Notes under the pieces: model-generated
What the model saw: only the letters and a program-made list of their open reading frames with translations
What the model was told of the DNA's origin: nothing
The model's database searches: none
Source of the DNA: Siderastrea radians
Taxonomy: Eukaryota > Cnidaria > Anthozoa > Scleractinia > Rhizangiidae
Assembly: GCA_964017195.1 (NCBI GenBank)
Contig: OZ024892.1
Location: 3,702,366 to 3,766,365 of the forward strand
Length of the DNA stretch: 64,000 bases
Direction: 5' to 3'
Shown: positions 49,601 to 56,198 of the stretch, piece after piece
Position numbering within the stretch: position 1 is the first letter of the stretch
How the letters are laid out: every line of letters starts with the position of its first letter
Translations under genes and position numbers: made by a program

Positions 49601-50615
49601 GATTAGCATCCCATCCAGGGGGCAGGGGGTAGTAAAACCTCTAGTCACTTAATGCTGGGTATCCTGTGATGGACTACCATCTCGTCCGGGGGGAGTAGTA
49701 ATACTGTTAGTCACTTAATGCTGGGTATTCTGTGATCGATTAGCATCCCATCCAGGGGGGAGGGAGTAGTAATATTTCTGTTGCTTCATGCTACAGAAAC
49801 AGTTAAGCGCCGGCCGAGAGAGCCGATTGCGGTCCTCGTGTTACTGTACCTTCCTTACCGTCCATCCCGACACCTATAGACAATGAGTAGTCCCCCTTGC
49901 TGCTTAGAGGTAGCCGCACGAGAAAAGCATGCGATCGCGCGCGAAAGTCGGCTCCCGCGTGGAAAGCTGACACGCATGCGGTGAGCTAGTAGACGCGCGT
50001 TACGATTCCACGCGACGGCCGACCTTTGCGTGTGCTCACGTGTTCTTCTCATATTGCTATCCCTGAGAGTGAGGGACTGTCCCTACTCTAGTGGGGGCGC
50101 AGTGGTGTAGTGGTTAGCACGTTGGACTTCAGATCTGAAGGTCGGTGGCTCGAGGCCCAGTCCCTGCCATCGTGTTGTTTCCTTAGACAAGAAACTTTAC
50201 CCCACATTGTCTCTCTCCACCCAGGCGTATAAAATGGGTACCGGCGACATACTGCCGGGGATAGCCCTGCGATGGACTAGCATCCCATCCAGGGGGGAGT
50301 AGCAATGCGCTCAGTTGTGTGTGCGACTTTACCTTATCTAGTCTAGACCACCAAATGGCTGGCCCGTCTTCTCAGTGAGGACAGGCATTTTACGTTAGAA
50401 GTTTTTATATGCTAAATATAAATTTTGATGGGCTGTTTTCTTGTTATTTATCGTTTCAGACCTACCTTCAGTCGTTTATTGGACTGTGTTCCAAAATTCC
50501 AGATTGCCCCATATCAGCCATGACAGGCCGGCCCCTCACTAAACGGGACCTGTGCGATTTTGCGCCGTTTTTCAAGCAAGGAATCTTCGAGCAAACTAAA
50601 AACTATTCAGGGTAG
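19965..50615 (+). CDS. KIF16B: Kinesin-3 KIF16B-type motor with FHA, coiled coil and PX domain (complete, 30 coding exons)
   Basis: Endosome-transport kinesin of about 1562 residues. Exons: 19965-20011, 20113-20182, 20339-20452, 22815-23142, 24276-24345, 24470-24542, 25852-25919, 26262-26362, 27319-27444, 27556-27653, 28811-28879, 29302-29421, 30298-30417, 31823-31874, 32640-32774, 33764-33846, 34291-34302, 35536-35624, 36393-36428, 37137-37190, 38195-38248, 38476-38538, 40261-42003, 45161-45484, 46339-46387, 46493-46564, 47409-47597, 48120-48209, 48777-48860, 50460-50615. Motor is about residues 1-365: P-loop GQTGSGKT 102-109, NDTSSRSH 218-225, DLAGSE 253-258. FHA is about 440-550, charged coiled coil about 590-1365, PX about 1430-1555 ending [12 protein letters not shown]. 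In PX, RRYRKF, PSRR and RARRAQLE retain the basic residues expected for PI3P binding. Human KIF16B is somewhat shorter (about 1300-1400 residues), the excess being coiled coil. GT-AG and phase agree at every junction. The 5' UTR was not resolved. Confidence 0.93.
21259..21732. mobile_element. MITE of about 474 bp in KIF16B intron 3
   Basis: CGGTCAAATTGAAGCTTCAA at the left and the matching inverted TTGAAGCTTTGATTGACCG at the right. The interior repeats GGGAATTTGAACA three to four times next to C or G runs. Confidence 0.75.
22815..23142 (+). other. KIF16B: KIF16B exon 4: fused motor exon carrying the P-loop
   Basis: This 328-nt exon runs from VFKDLGTDV to EGPYVQ and carries the ATP-binding loop. 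The same protein stretch in the minus-strand paralog is split among four exons of 117, 33, 62 and 113 nt (325 nt in total). The plus exon therefore lacks three neighbouring introns, while its outer boundaries and phases (0 in, 1 out) are unchanged. Confidence 0.93.
24035..24056. repeat. TG/G-run simple repeat
   Basis: GTGTGTGTG followed by a run of about 15 G in KIF16B intron 4. Confidence 0.7.
26411..26623. mobile_element. MITE family TTAACCCTTTAAGCCC, copy 4
   Basis: TAACACTCTTTAAGCCCTGA left and GCTTAAAGGGTTAA right, about 213 bp, in KIF16B intron 8. Confidence 0.75.
26952..27229 (-). mobile_element. tRNA-derived SINE interrupted by a hairpin element
   Basis: On the minus strand AGTGTGGCCAAATGATTTGG and GGTTCAAGTCTTACT are A- and B-box remnants. 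The body ends in AATTAAGTATTTATTTTACC. A 61-bp hairpin (27087-27147) splits it. It is the same family as 37791-38078. Confidence 0.7.
27087..27147. repeat. Short hairpin element, copy 2, inserted in a SINE
   Basis: AACCTTGTTCCCAGGGTCTC and GAGACCCTGGGAATGAGGTT flank a short GA-rich loop. Confidence 0.8.
27907..28118. mobile_element. MITE family TTAACCCTTTAAGCCC, copy 5
   Basis: CAACCCTTAAAGCGCCGG left and TTGGGGCTTAAAGGGTTAA right, about 212 bp, in KIF16B intron 10. Confidence 0.75.
29554..30062. mobile_element. 509-bp inverted-repeat element with GCGGCGCTTATTCGAGAG subrepeats
   Basis: TTACTGCAAATGATCGATTA is inverted at the right end (TAATCGATCATTTGCGGTAA). Inside each end, copies of GCGGCGCTTATTCGAGAG are repeated three to four times. 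No ORF. It lies in KIF16B intron 12. Confidence 0.85.
30785..30815. repeat. (CCCT)n simple repeat
   Basis: Runs of CCCT units within KIF16B intron 13. Confidence 0.8.
32315..32405 (+). mobile_element. SINE body fragment
   Basis: CCTTAAACAAGAAACTTTGC, then CTTTACCCAGGTGTATAAAT, matches the middle of the SINE at 50093. The head and tail are missing. Confidence 0.5.
33014..33388. mobile_element. 375-bp MITE with long inverted arms in KIF16B intron 15
   Basis: ACGGTGCCTCCT at the left is inverted as AGGAGGCACCGT at the right. Inner arms of about 65 bp (33120-33185 and 33270-33333) include ATCCAAAAAGAAAA and GGTAACCACGCATTTTTCAG. Confidence 0.85.
34291..34302 (+). other. KIF16B: 12-nt microexon of KIF16B
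   Basis: A candidate exon GAAGAGCGCGGG lies between a CTCTTCACAG acceptor and a GGTAAGT donor. It adds four residues (EERG) between the end of the FHA domain (REKRK) and the next exon (NSLGG). It is phase 0 at both ends, so it can be skipped without a frameshift. Support is the two strong splice sites only. Confidence 0.55.
34606..34660. repeat. (AAT)n microsatellite
   Basis: About 18 uninterrupted AAT units in KIF16B intron 17. Confidence 0.95.
36854..37095. mobile_element. MITE-like repeat ending in GGGCCAGGTTGTTCGAAG
   Basis: The left end GGCCAGGTTGTTCGAAGCAG and right end CGACCTTCGGGCAACCGGGT are imperfect inverted copies. Relatives of one end occur near 18350 and 26090. It stops about 40 bp before the exon at 37137. 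Confidence 0.6.
37380..38104. mobile_element. MITE with GGGGAGGCTCCGCCC-type arms, split by a SINE
   Basis: The arms TATACGGGGAGGCTCCGCCC and GGGCGGAGCCTCCCCGTA are inverted. CTTAGTGA is duplicated at 37371 and 38105. Without the SINE at 37791-38078 it matches, in inverse orientation, the 417-bp element at 45749. Confidence 0.85.
37791..38078 (-). mobile_element. tRNA-derived SINE nested in a MITE
   Basis: On the minus strand a tRNA-Ser/Leu-like head carries A box TGGCCGAGTGG and B box GGTTCAAGTCC. It is followed by a non-tRNA body and an ATAAATAAA-type 3' tail. ACTA flanks both sides. The head lacks a proper acceptor stem, so it is not a working tRNA. Confidence 0.8.
38921..39087. mobile_element. 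MITE with AGTAGTCCC ends (copy 1)
   Basis: AGTAGTCCCTCCTTTTGCTC at the left and GAGCCAAAAGAGGGACTCCT at the right are inverted. The interior shares ACTAGCGTG/GCATGCG-type words with the element at 49877. Confidence 0.7.
40261..42003 (+). other. KIF16B: Large single coiled-coil exon of KIF16B
   Basis: A 1743-nt exon encodes about 581 residues of nearly uninterrupted Glu/Lys/Arg/Leu heptads, ending EKQR before GTGCGT. It supplies over one third of the protein and almost all of the stalk. It contains no intron, whereas the motor exons are 47-328 nt. Confidence 0.9.
42285..42408. repeat. 21-bp tandem array at the left end of the Mutator-like element
   Basis: About six units of TTTGCGAAATGAAAATCTGT with CTG/CGG variation; the inverse of the array at 44757-44815. 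Confidence 0.9.
43478..43997. repeat. Tandem duplication of about 250 bp inside the Mutator-like element
   Basis: 43478-43731 and 43757-43997 both begin CAACGTGCTAAC and end ATGATTATCGAT. They share nearly all sequence between, with scattered substitutions and small indels. Confidence 0.88.
44866..45140. repeat. Degenerate minisatellite of about 30 bp next to an exon
   Basis: About nine units built on TTTTCCCGCGCTTGCAACTG plus GTTGCATG-like words. It starts at the edge of the Mutator-like element and stops about 20 bp before the exon at 45161. Confidence 0.8.
45749..46165. mobile_element. 417-bp MITE with 10-bp target duplication
   Basis: CTTCGATCCG is present at both edges (45739-45748, 46166-46175). 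The arms are the same as in the split element at 37380, in the opposite orientation. It has no ORF. It lies in the KIF16B intron before the exon at 46339. Confidence 0.87.
47027..47373. mobile_element. Palindromic MITE with 92-bp arms just before a KIF16B exon
   Basis: Arms 47027-47118 and 47282-47373 are nearly perfect inverse copies (ACAGGGGACCCAAACGCT in one). The right arm ends 35 bp before the exon at 47409, so the branch site probably lies within or next to the element. Confidence 0.9.
47643..47771. mobile_element. 129-bp MITE with about 50-bp arms
   Basis: GTTGTAGTTCAATTTTACCC left and the inverse GATAAAATTGAACTACAAC right. Same family as 11627-11740. Confidence 0.85.
48581..48750. 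mobile_element. MITE with AGCCTGCGAAGCAAACG ends
   Basis: Left AGCCTGCGAAGCAAACGTTT and right AAACGCTTGCTACGCAGTCT are inverted, as are inner GGCCGC/GCGGCC blocks. It lies about 27 bp before the KIF16B exon at 48777. Confidence 0.75.
49484..49796. repeat. Tandem array of SINE 3'-tail units of about 80 bp
   Basis: Four imperfect units of TAGCATCCCATCCAGGGGG, AGTAGTAATACTGTTAGTCA and TTAATGCTGGGTATCCTGTG. This is the tail module of the SINE at 50093. Confidence 0.8.
49877..50092. mobile_element. MITE with AGTAGTCCC ends (copy 2)
   Basis: GAGTAGTCCCCCTTGCTGCT left and GAGTGAGGGACTGTCCCTAC right. The interior holds inverted CGCATGCG and GCGTGGAA blocks. Related to 38921. Confidence 0.6.
50093..50305 (+). 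mobile_element. tRNA-derived SINE, most complete copy
   Basis: A box TGGTGTAGTGGTTAGCACG and a B-box-like GGTGGCTCGAGGCCC head are followed by CCTTAGACAAGAAACTTTAC, CCACCCAGGCGTATAAAATG and the tail CATCCCATCCAGGGGGGAG. It lies in the last KIF16B intron. Confidence 0.75.
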
Positions 50616-50740
50616 CTTTAGAGAAGCAAAATACGTCGCAAGTTGTTTAAATTAAAATAGGCATTAAAAAAAGATAGAAAAATGAGAAAGGGTGAAAGTT
50701 ACATAATAACAAGAACACTTGCTTCAAAATTTAATACTAG

Positions 50741-50746
50741 AATAAA
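50741..50746 (+). terminator. Poly(A) signal of the KIF16B-type gene
   Basis: AATAAA lies 126 bp after the TAG stop. No competing AATAAA was noticed between the stop and this site. Confidence 0.5.
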
Positions 50747-53195
50747 ATAAGGCAGTGAACTGGCTGGCGAAGAATATAAATAGTCCGAAATTTCGGTGCC
50801 AAATTACAGTAGAGGAGGTTTCCGTCCATAAGAGTGAAAATATAGTAAAAGATATAGATATTATTGTTTTCGACTTCTTGAGTGGTTAAGCAGTTTGTAG
50901 TATTTTGTTTTTCAAATTTTTGTATATTCCATTAGTTTCATGAGAAAAGGAATTTATTTTACGGGAACTTTCTTTATAAACCAGTGGTTTTGTTCTGTTC
51001 ATTTTTCCCTTAATGATAAGCAAGGTTGCAATTTCCGATAAAAGTGGTATAGCAATTTTGGTACCAAAGATTTTTGGAAAGATGTAGGTGTAGATTCCCG
51101 CAGTTTTGTGAAATCTTGTACTTTCAATTGCATCCATTGACGAATTGCAAACAACACAGATATTAGCGTGATATATTTGACTAACAAAGCAACGACATCA
51201 GGCAAAATTAGTCGCGCAATTTGAATAATTGAGAATGTAGTGTATTTATTCTTTTAATCGGGTGGGAGGGGGTAAATGATAAGATAGTTTTTGTAATCTA
51301 AAATGTATAGTTTGTGCATTATTAACGAGAATTGCTATCTTTAGTATAATTTCCTTTCATAAAGAATAATAGAATTAATGGGCTTCAACAAATTCTATTT
51401 ATTTAGACTATGTATATACTTGTCTGTGAACAAATATGTTTTCTATTTAAATAATTGGCTCTCTGGGTAGCGATTTTTTGCTGGTAAAATGCTTAACAAG
51501 TCAATTTTTGAAAAAAACCATGATAGATCACGTGCGACAGCTCGCCGTTAGACTTGTAGAGCCTACTTTGTACCCAGGCGCTTCTGGGTTTTTGGCAGGA
51601 GAGCGAAGGTCTGGGAAAGCTTCGCGGAAAGGGCAAGGTACCAAGGGATCCCTTTGCGCTTTCCTAATAATCCCACGTGGAGGAGGAAGCGCCTGGGAAC
51701 GATGCAGTTGCAGCACGGCTGTGGAGGACGTTAATAGCGTTTATTTCATGGATGCAAATGTATAGGAGTTCAGTTCTGTTACCAGAACTCGCCCAATCCC
51801 GGTTAAGCTTTATTAAGCGTTAACAAACCTCTCCAGGGTTTAACCCCCCTAATGGGGTGTAGGTGGTGAGTGGTGATGTTAACAGGTCTAAAGAGAATCA
51901 GAAGACTTGCCTAACCCCTCCCTGTTTAAGGGGCTAAATCCTCGGTGAGCTTTATGGAGACTTAGCAAATCACTCGAGGGTTAAAAACCTCTAGCAAGGT
52001 GTACTAGGTGAGTTCTGGTCACAGGCATAAAAGGAATTAGGAGGTGAGACTTGCGTAGTGTTAAATAGCAGGAATTGCCTTTGGAAATAAAGGTTTCTGC
52101 CTAGTCATTTTAATAATTGGTTTCTAAATATTTTTTTGGGTTCAGTCAAACGAGATGATGACGCCGCAGAGACTTGCCGAGGCATTTCAAGGGTTAGCCT
52201 GCGAACAGGCTTGCCGGAGCACTCAGGCGGCTGGGGCAAAAATGGAATACGACACATTTTGATGGGTTCTCGCCTATCGTGTGAACAAAAACGATCGAAA
52301 ACGCTAGTGACAAACAAGACTTGTCAAAAGAAAGTGGAGACTTGAAAACGCATCGTTTGTTGTGGACGGTTGAGAACGCATCGTTTTGAAAACGCATCCT
52401 CGTGTTGACTGCGAAAAGAGTATTGAGAAAAATAGACATCTTTCTACGCGTTTCGGCTATCGTCCACACTAGCTTATATCAAAGTCATCCTTTTTATTTC
52501 GTCTCCGTTTCATTCGTTTACACACCGATATGTTTTCAACTATCCACAGCGCTGAAAACGATGAACTTTCAAAACAATACGTTTTCAAAACCTCTCCTTA
52601 TGAAACTACCTTTTGAAAGTGTCCATTGTGATCAGCGCTGTCGGTCGTGGTAGTGTGGGCGAGAGGCAAGAAAGCATAAAATAGCATGCGTTTTCACAAT
52701 GACGACAGGTCGTTAGATTATAGTCGTGCCCATTTTTTACATCCCCAAAAATTATAAAATATGTCTTCTTTGTGAGCAGCATTATCTTTTGTTTTTTCTT
52801 ACAAGTGGCACTCGGGACGTCAGAAAGACCAAACTACAGTGAAGTGTTCATCCGCTAAATTGGTTGAAGGGCCAATACATGAGTGAAAAAACAATTGTTT
52901 GCTTTATTAAAAAGTCACCGCCGATTTTATCATCGTTTTAATACTGGTGTGATTGGGTCCAATACGAAGTTATGTTCTAGAAATTTAATTTTGTGGTTAT
53001 GGTTGTTCTGTTCGCGACTCCATCGCCATGCATGGCACTTCAGAACACTAACAACACATCCGATGTCTATGTGAACTGCGACGAGGCTCCAGTTTTGTTT
53101 CGTTCCTAAAAGCAGACGAGATTTGAAAACCATTTCTTTCCGGCGCTGCAAACACGATACTAAAAGACCCCTTTTTCGAGCCATTATTGAAGCGT

Positions 53196-53203
53196 GAACA
53201 TTC
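53196..53203. promoter_or_regulatory. Possible two-unit heat-shock element
   Basis: GAACATTC has the nGAAnnTTCn spacing, about 270 bp upstream of the TATA box. Heat-shock factor normally prefers three or more units, so this is weak. Confidence 0.25.
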
Positions 53204-53469
53204 AAGAGTGTGGAAACTAATATTAATGTAAACGAACCTCCCGTGAACCTCCACAACATCTCGACCACCCGAAATTTTGCCTTACAGATAACATTTTCAC
53301 CTCGCACACCAATATATCCTATTAACTCGAGAGGTATAATTTCACTATGTATCGATATTGGCACTTCAGTGCAATATATTTCACCTTTTGAGATGGCTTG
53401 TTATTTCTTCCAACGCTAATTAATCATCCCATGCAAACCTTCCCGGTTTTTGATATTTCTTCATCGTCT

Positions 53470-53475
53470 TTATAA
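53470..53475 (+). promoter_or_regulatory. TATA box of the sHSP gene
   Basis: TATAAA sits 63 bp before the ATG, the spacing expected for a short leader. No convincing tandem heat-shock element was seen close by; the nearest two-unit GAAnnTTC is at 53196. Confidence 0.6.
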
Positions 53476-53532
53476 ACGAAGCGATTGCAGATCAGATCAC
53501 AATGTCGTAAGTACTGTTTTGTAGAAGCCAAA

Positions 53533-54156
53533 ATGCAGCGCAAAAGGTCGGGTGAGGAGAAAATCCATATCGCAACTTTAGACGTGCGAAACTACCGTCC
53601 TGATGAAGTAAGCCTTCGCGTCGAGGGAGACATTCTAGTGGTGAAAGCGAAGCATTACGCAGATGGAAGCTTTGGCTTTGAGCGAAATGAATTCCAACGC
53701 ACCTATCCTGTCCCTCAAGATGCAGATCCAGCCAGCATAACTTCAAAGATCTCCCAAGATGGATATCTAACCATAGAAGCAACCAAACGCGTGGTGAAAT
53801 CAGCGGAAAACGATTTCGCTCGTGGCAGTTTTGAAACTCGCGCTGGAGAAGTCGCAAGGATCGACGACAAAAAATTCAGCGTTTTGTTGGATGTGACGAA
53901 TTTCAAGCCCGAAGAGATCAAAGTTAAAGTCGTAGGGAACGAGTTATCGGTCAGCGCGAAACACGAGTCCGAAACAGAAGGGCATTTTACCTCTCGTCAG
54001 TTCAACCGACATTTCGTGCTGCCTAAAGACGTCGATATGACTTCTGTTATGTCTCGCCTCACTGAGGAGGGGAAACTCCTGGTTGAAGCGGAACGAAAAG
54101 CTCTGCCGCCACCACAAGAAAGATTTATCAGCATCGAGAAAGACAAAAAAGCCTGA
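53533..54156 (+). CDS. Small heat-shock protein with two alpha-crystallin domains
   Basis: ATP-independent holdase chaperone (Hsp20 family), 207 residues, no intron. The start is the ATG beginning MQRKRSGEEK; the reading frame is open further upstream but has no ATG there. The first alpha-crystallin domain is about residues 8-92 (DVRNYRPDEVSLRVEGD, then DADPASITSKISQDGYL). The second is about 117-200 (DVTNFKPEEIKVKVVGN, then DVDMTSVMSRLTEEGKL). Each has the P-E/D-E-(I/V) strand and the G-x-L/Y-x-(V/I)-E-A ending. A C-terminal ISI fits the I-x-I/V anchor. There is no long N-terminal aromatic arm. Duplicated domains are known in cnidarian and flatworm sHSPs. A TATAAA lies 63 bp upstream of the ATG and an ATTAAA about 85 bp after the stop, so it looks like a compact inducible gene. 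Confidence 0.93.
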   Translation: MQRKRSGEEKIHIATLDVRNYRPDEVSLRVEGDILVVKAKHYADGSFGFERNEFQRTYPVPQDADPASITSKISQDGYLTIEATKRVVKSAENDFARGSFETRAGEVARIDDKKFSVLLDVTNFKPEEIKVKVVGNELSVSAKHESETEGHFTSRQFNRHFVLPKDVDMTSVMSRLTEEGKLLVEAERKALPPPQERFISIEKDKKA

Positions 54157-54238
54157 AAATCAGTCACGGACTGACTTATATGCACATATCTCAGAATAAT
54201 TGTCTTTCCAAAACTTGTAATCAATTAAGGGTACTTTG

Positions 54239-54244
54239 ATTAAA
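54239..54244 (+). terminator. Poly(A) signal of the sHSP gene
   Basis: ATTAAA, the common variant signal, lies about 85 bp after the TGA in an AT-rich 3' region. Confidence 0.45.
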
Positions 54245-55724
54245 GTGGTGTAAGTTTGAAGTAGGTATACTTTTGCAATTGTTCCAAAGAAATTAAGGTT
54301 TGCAGTAGCAATTTTCTTTTCAGGAATCAATACACAGCTGTAACTTTTCAGTCGACAGTCATAACTTGTATCGCTCAACTTCGTCGTATAAAGTATCATA
54401 CTTTCTCAAACCAATTTGTAAAATCCAAACCGACTTGCTACAATCCGGGCCACAATTCCTTGAAGCACCTCGCTGCCTCATTCAATTTTTATCAGATTGT
54501 AACATTTTGGTGTTCGAAACAACATTAAAATGGGGATTGGGGAGCTAACTTTAAAAAGCTGTTTCAAGGTTTATGACCGTGATTGTACAGGTGCAGCTAC
54601 ATGTTTTTGCTTCGCGGATTGCCTCATTGTGTTGTTTGTGTATGTTGGTCAGAGTAATTGCTTTTAGTTTTGATTTACGACACTCAACTGAAGACCACTC
54701 TAAATCTTATGAAATCCCGCCTGGACAGCTTGCTCTTACATGTACTAGAAAGAAAATTGGAGCATTGGAATTGCATTTCTTTGATACTGAGATGACAGGT
54801 GACCCTAGAAGCTAAGAAATTGTCTAGCTCGCGTGGCGAGCGCTAAAAGAGTAGGGGTTGGGGCGAGTCAGCAAGTGCGAGACTCCCGGTTCGGGGAAAT
54901 TATGCCTCCTCTTTGGCGCCTGCCACGCAGGCTAAGAATTGTCTGTATCCCTTTAAGTTGCATCAGAGTAATAACACAGAGTCAATTTTTAAAACTTTAC
55001 TTGAGAAACATAATTATTTACACAAAGTTACACAGTAAAGGAATTTGAAGCAGACTATATGAGGTTTTTCGCCACATGTAGCCCGTTTTACGTATGGCAG
55101 ATAAGGGGAAGGAGAAAAATAACAGAGGGGGAACGTGAATTAAAATAATACGTGCAGGGACTAAGTGAAAGGGACTGGGGAAAGAACGAGCCGGCGAGAT
55201 TTATTCTTCTTTTGCAGTGGCCCGCGGAGTCCAGGTAGATTGTATGAAACGTTGGTACTCTGGATGTACTGTGTTGTAAAATACAAAAGGTCCGTTCTTT
55301 GTTCAATAAGCTGCCAAATTGGACGACTGTGAATTTCATTCAAACCGTTTTCTGTTTGCATCCTTGCATAACTTGTCGTTTCGGTTGGTTAGTCAGTAGT
55401 CCAGATATAAGTACACGTCGATTATTTACACGGACAAGGGGCCCTCTTGCAATAGCGTGACACTTTGAATGGTAAAACCCTGCCAATAAGTCAAAGTCCT
55501 TCCAATCAGTCTTTCCAGTTATGTGACTGCTTCAGCTGTTTCAGTTGAACGCTTATCTCGTCTTTAAGTCTGCTTACTGAAACTGAAAAACCAAAGGCTT
55601 CATTGCAAAAAGAAACGATAATCAACCTCGCAATCTTTCTCGTACAAGAAATACAAAGTTATCGATAAATTTGGCTCAAGGGTGCGGAAAAAGCTCAATC
55701 AGACACTAATAGTCGCCAAGTTGT

Positions 55725-55945
55725 CTTAAGTTTGACCTTTCAAGCGTTAGCCCATCGTCAGAGCGAACCAAGGAATTGTGGGTTGTGCTCGGAGAATGGT
55801 GGAGCTAGGCAATTGGTAGGAGCATGGCAGTTTCTTGATTCGCTCTGACGAAGGGCTAACGCTCGAAACGTCAGCTTCTCAATTTCTCTACGGTGGCCAA
55901 TTTACCTTATCAACTCAGTTGATAAATCTAAATTTTGTGTACATC
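55725..55945. mobile_element. Penelope-type repeat with two back-to-back hammerhead-like motifs
   Basis: The plus-strand motif at 55842-55875 has GCT, CTGACGA, a GGGC/GCTC stem with loop TAAC, then GAAAC, GTC and AGC. A minus-strand copy lies at 55729-55766 (CTGACGA, GGGCTAACGC, TTGAAAGGTC). The plus copy is followed by CTACGGTGGCCAATTTACC, as in the related repeat at 4352. No Penelope reverse transcriptase is present. Confidence 0.65.
55842..55875 (+). ncRNA. Minimal hammerhead ribozyme-like motif
   Basis: CTGANGA, a four-pair stem II, GAAA and a GTC cleavage triplet occur in the right order. Stem I has three visible pairs (GCT/AGC). Stem III is reduced to ACGT, which could pair only between two molecules, as proposed for dimeric hammerheads in Penelope-like elements. 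Confidence 0.6.
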
Positions 55946-56045
55946 TTCCCCACCGACGCAGCATCACAGTTTTTGTTAGAAACAAACCCACTATCTCACT
56001 AGTCTGTCGAGGCGCTTACATGTTGGCAAGCTTCTATGTGGGCGA

Positions 56046-56051
56046 TTTATT
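56046..56051 (-). terminator. STYX: Poly(A) signal of STYX
   Basis: TTTATT on the plus strand reads AATAAA on the gene strand, about 150 bp after the stop codon. Confidence 0.45.
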
Positions 56052-56198
56052 CAGTTATCTGTATAAACTGAGAACCCAAAACTGGTTTTTGTCACACACA
56101 CACACACACACACACAAAAGAATAATTAATTAATTCATCGAGCCAGCCAAGTTTCCGTACCTTGTTTTAAATAATATCAATACAACACTAGCTCGTAG

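Larger units (their letters stand above)
50616..53532. other. Spacer between KIF16B and the sHSP gene
   Basis: It holds the KIF16B 3' UTR and a palindromic repeat around 51572-51700 (ACCCAGGCGCTTC with inverse GAAGCGCCTGGGA). A pair of ACCAGAACTC inverse words lies at 51780 and 52010. 52190-52680 is rich in GAAAACG/CGTTTTC and looks like degraded DNA transposon. No further gene was recognised. The last 300 bp should be the sHSP promoter. Confidence 0.5.
54157..56198. other. Spacer between the convergent sHSP and STYX genes
   Basis: 54826-54940 is a short inverted repeat (TAGCTCGCGTGGCGAGCGC with inverse GCCTGCCACGCAGGCTA). 55725-55945 is a Penelope-type repeat. 56096-56116 is a (CA)n run. 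No protein gene was recognised. Confidence 0.55.

Noticed and set aside
50093..50165. tRNA gene on the plus strand
   Set aside because: Box-like head only; the sequence continues into a repeated SINE body with copies at 7560, 32315 and 49484.
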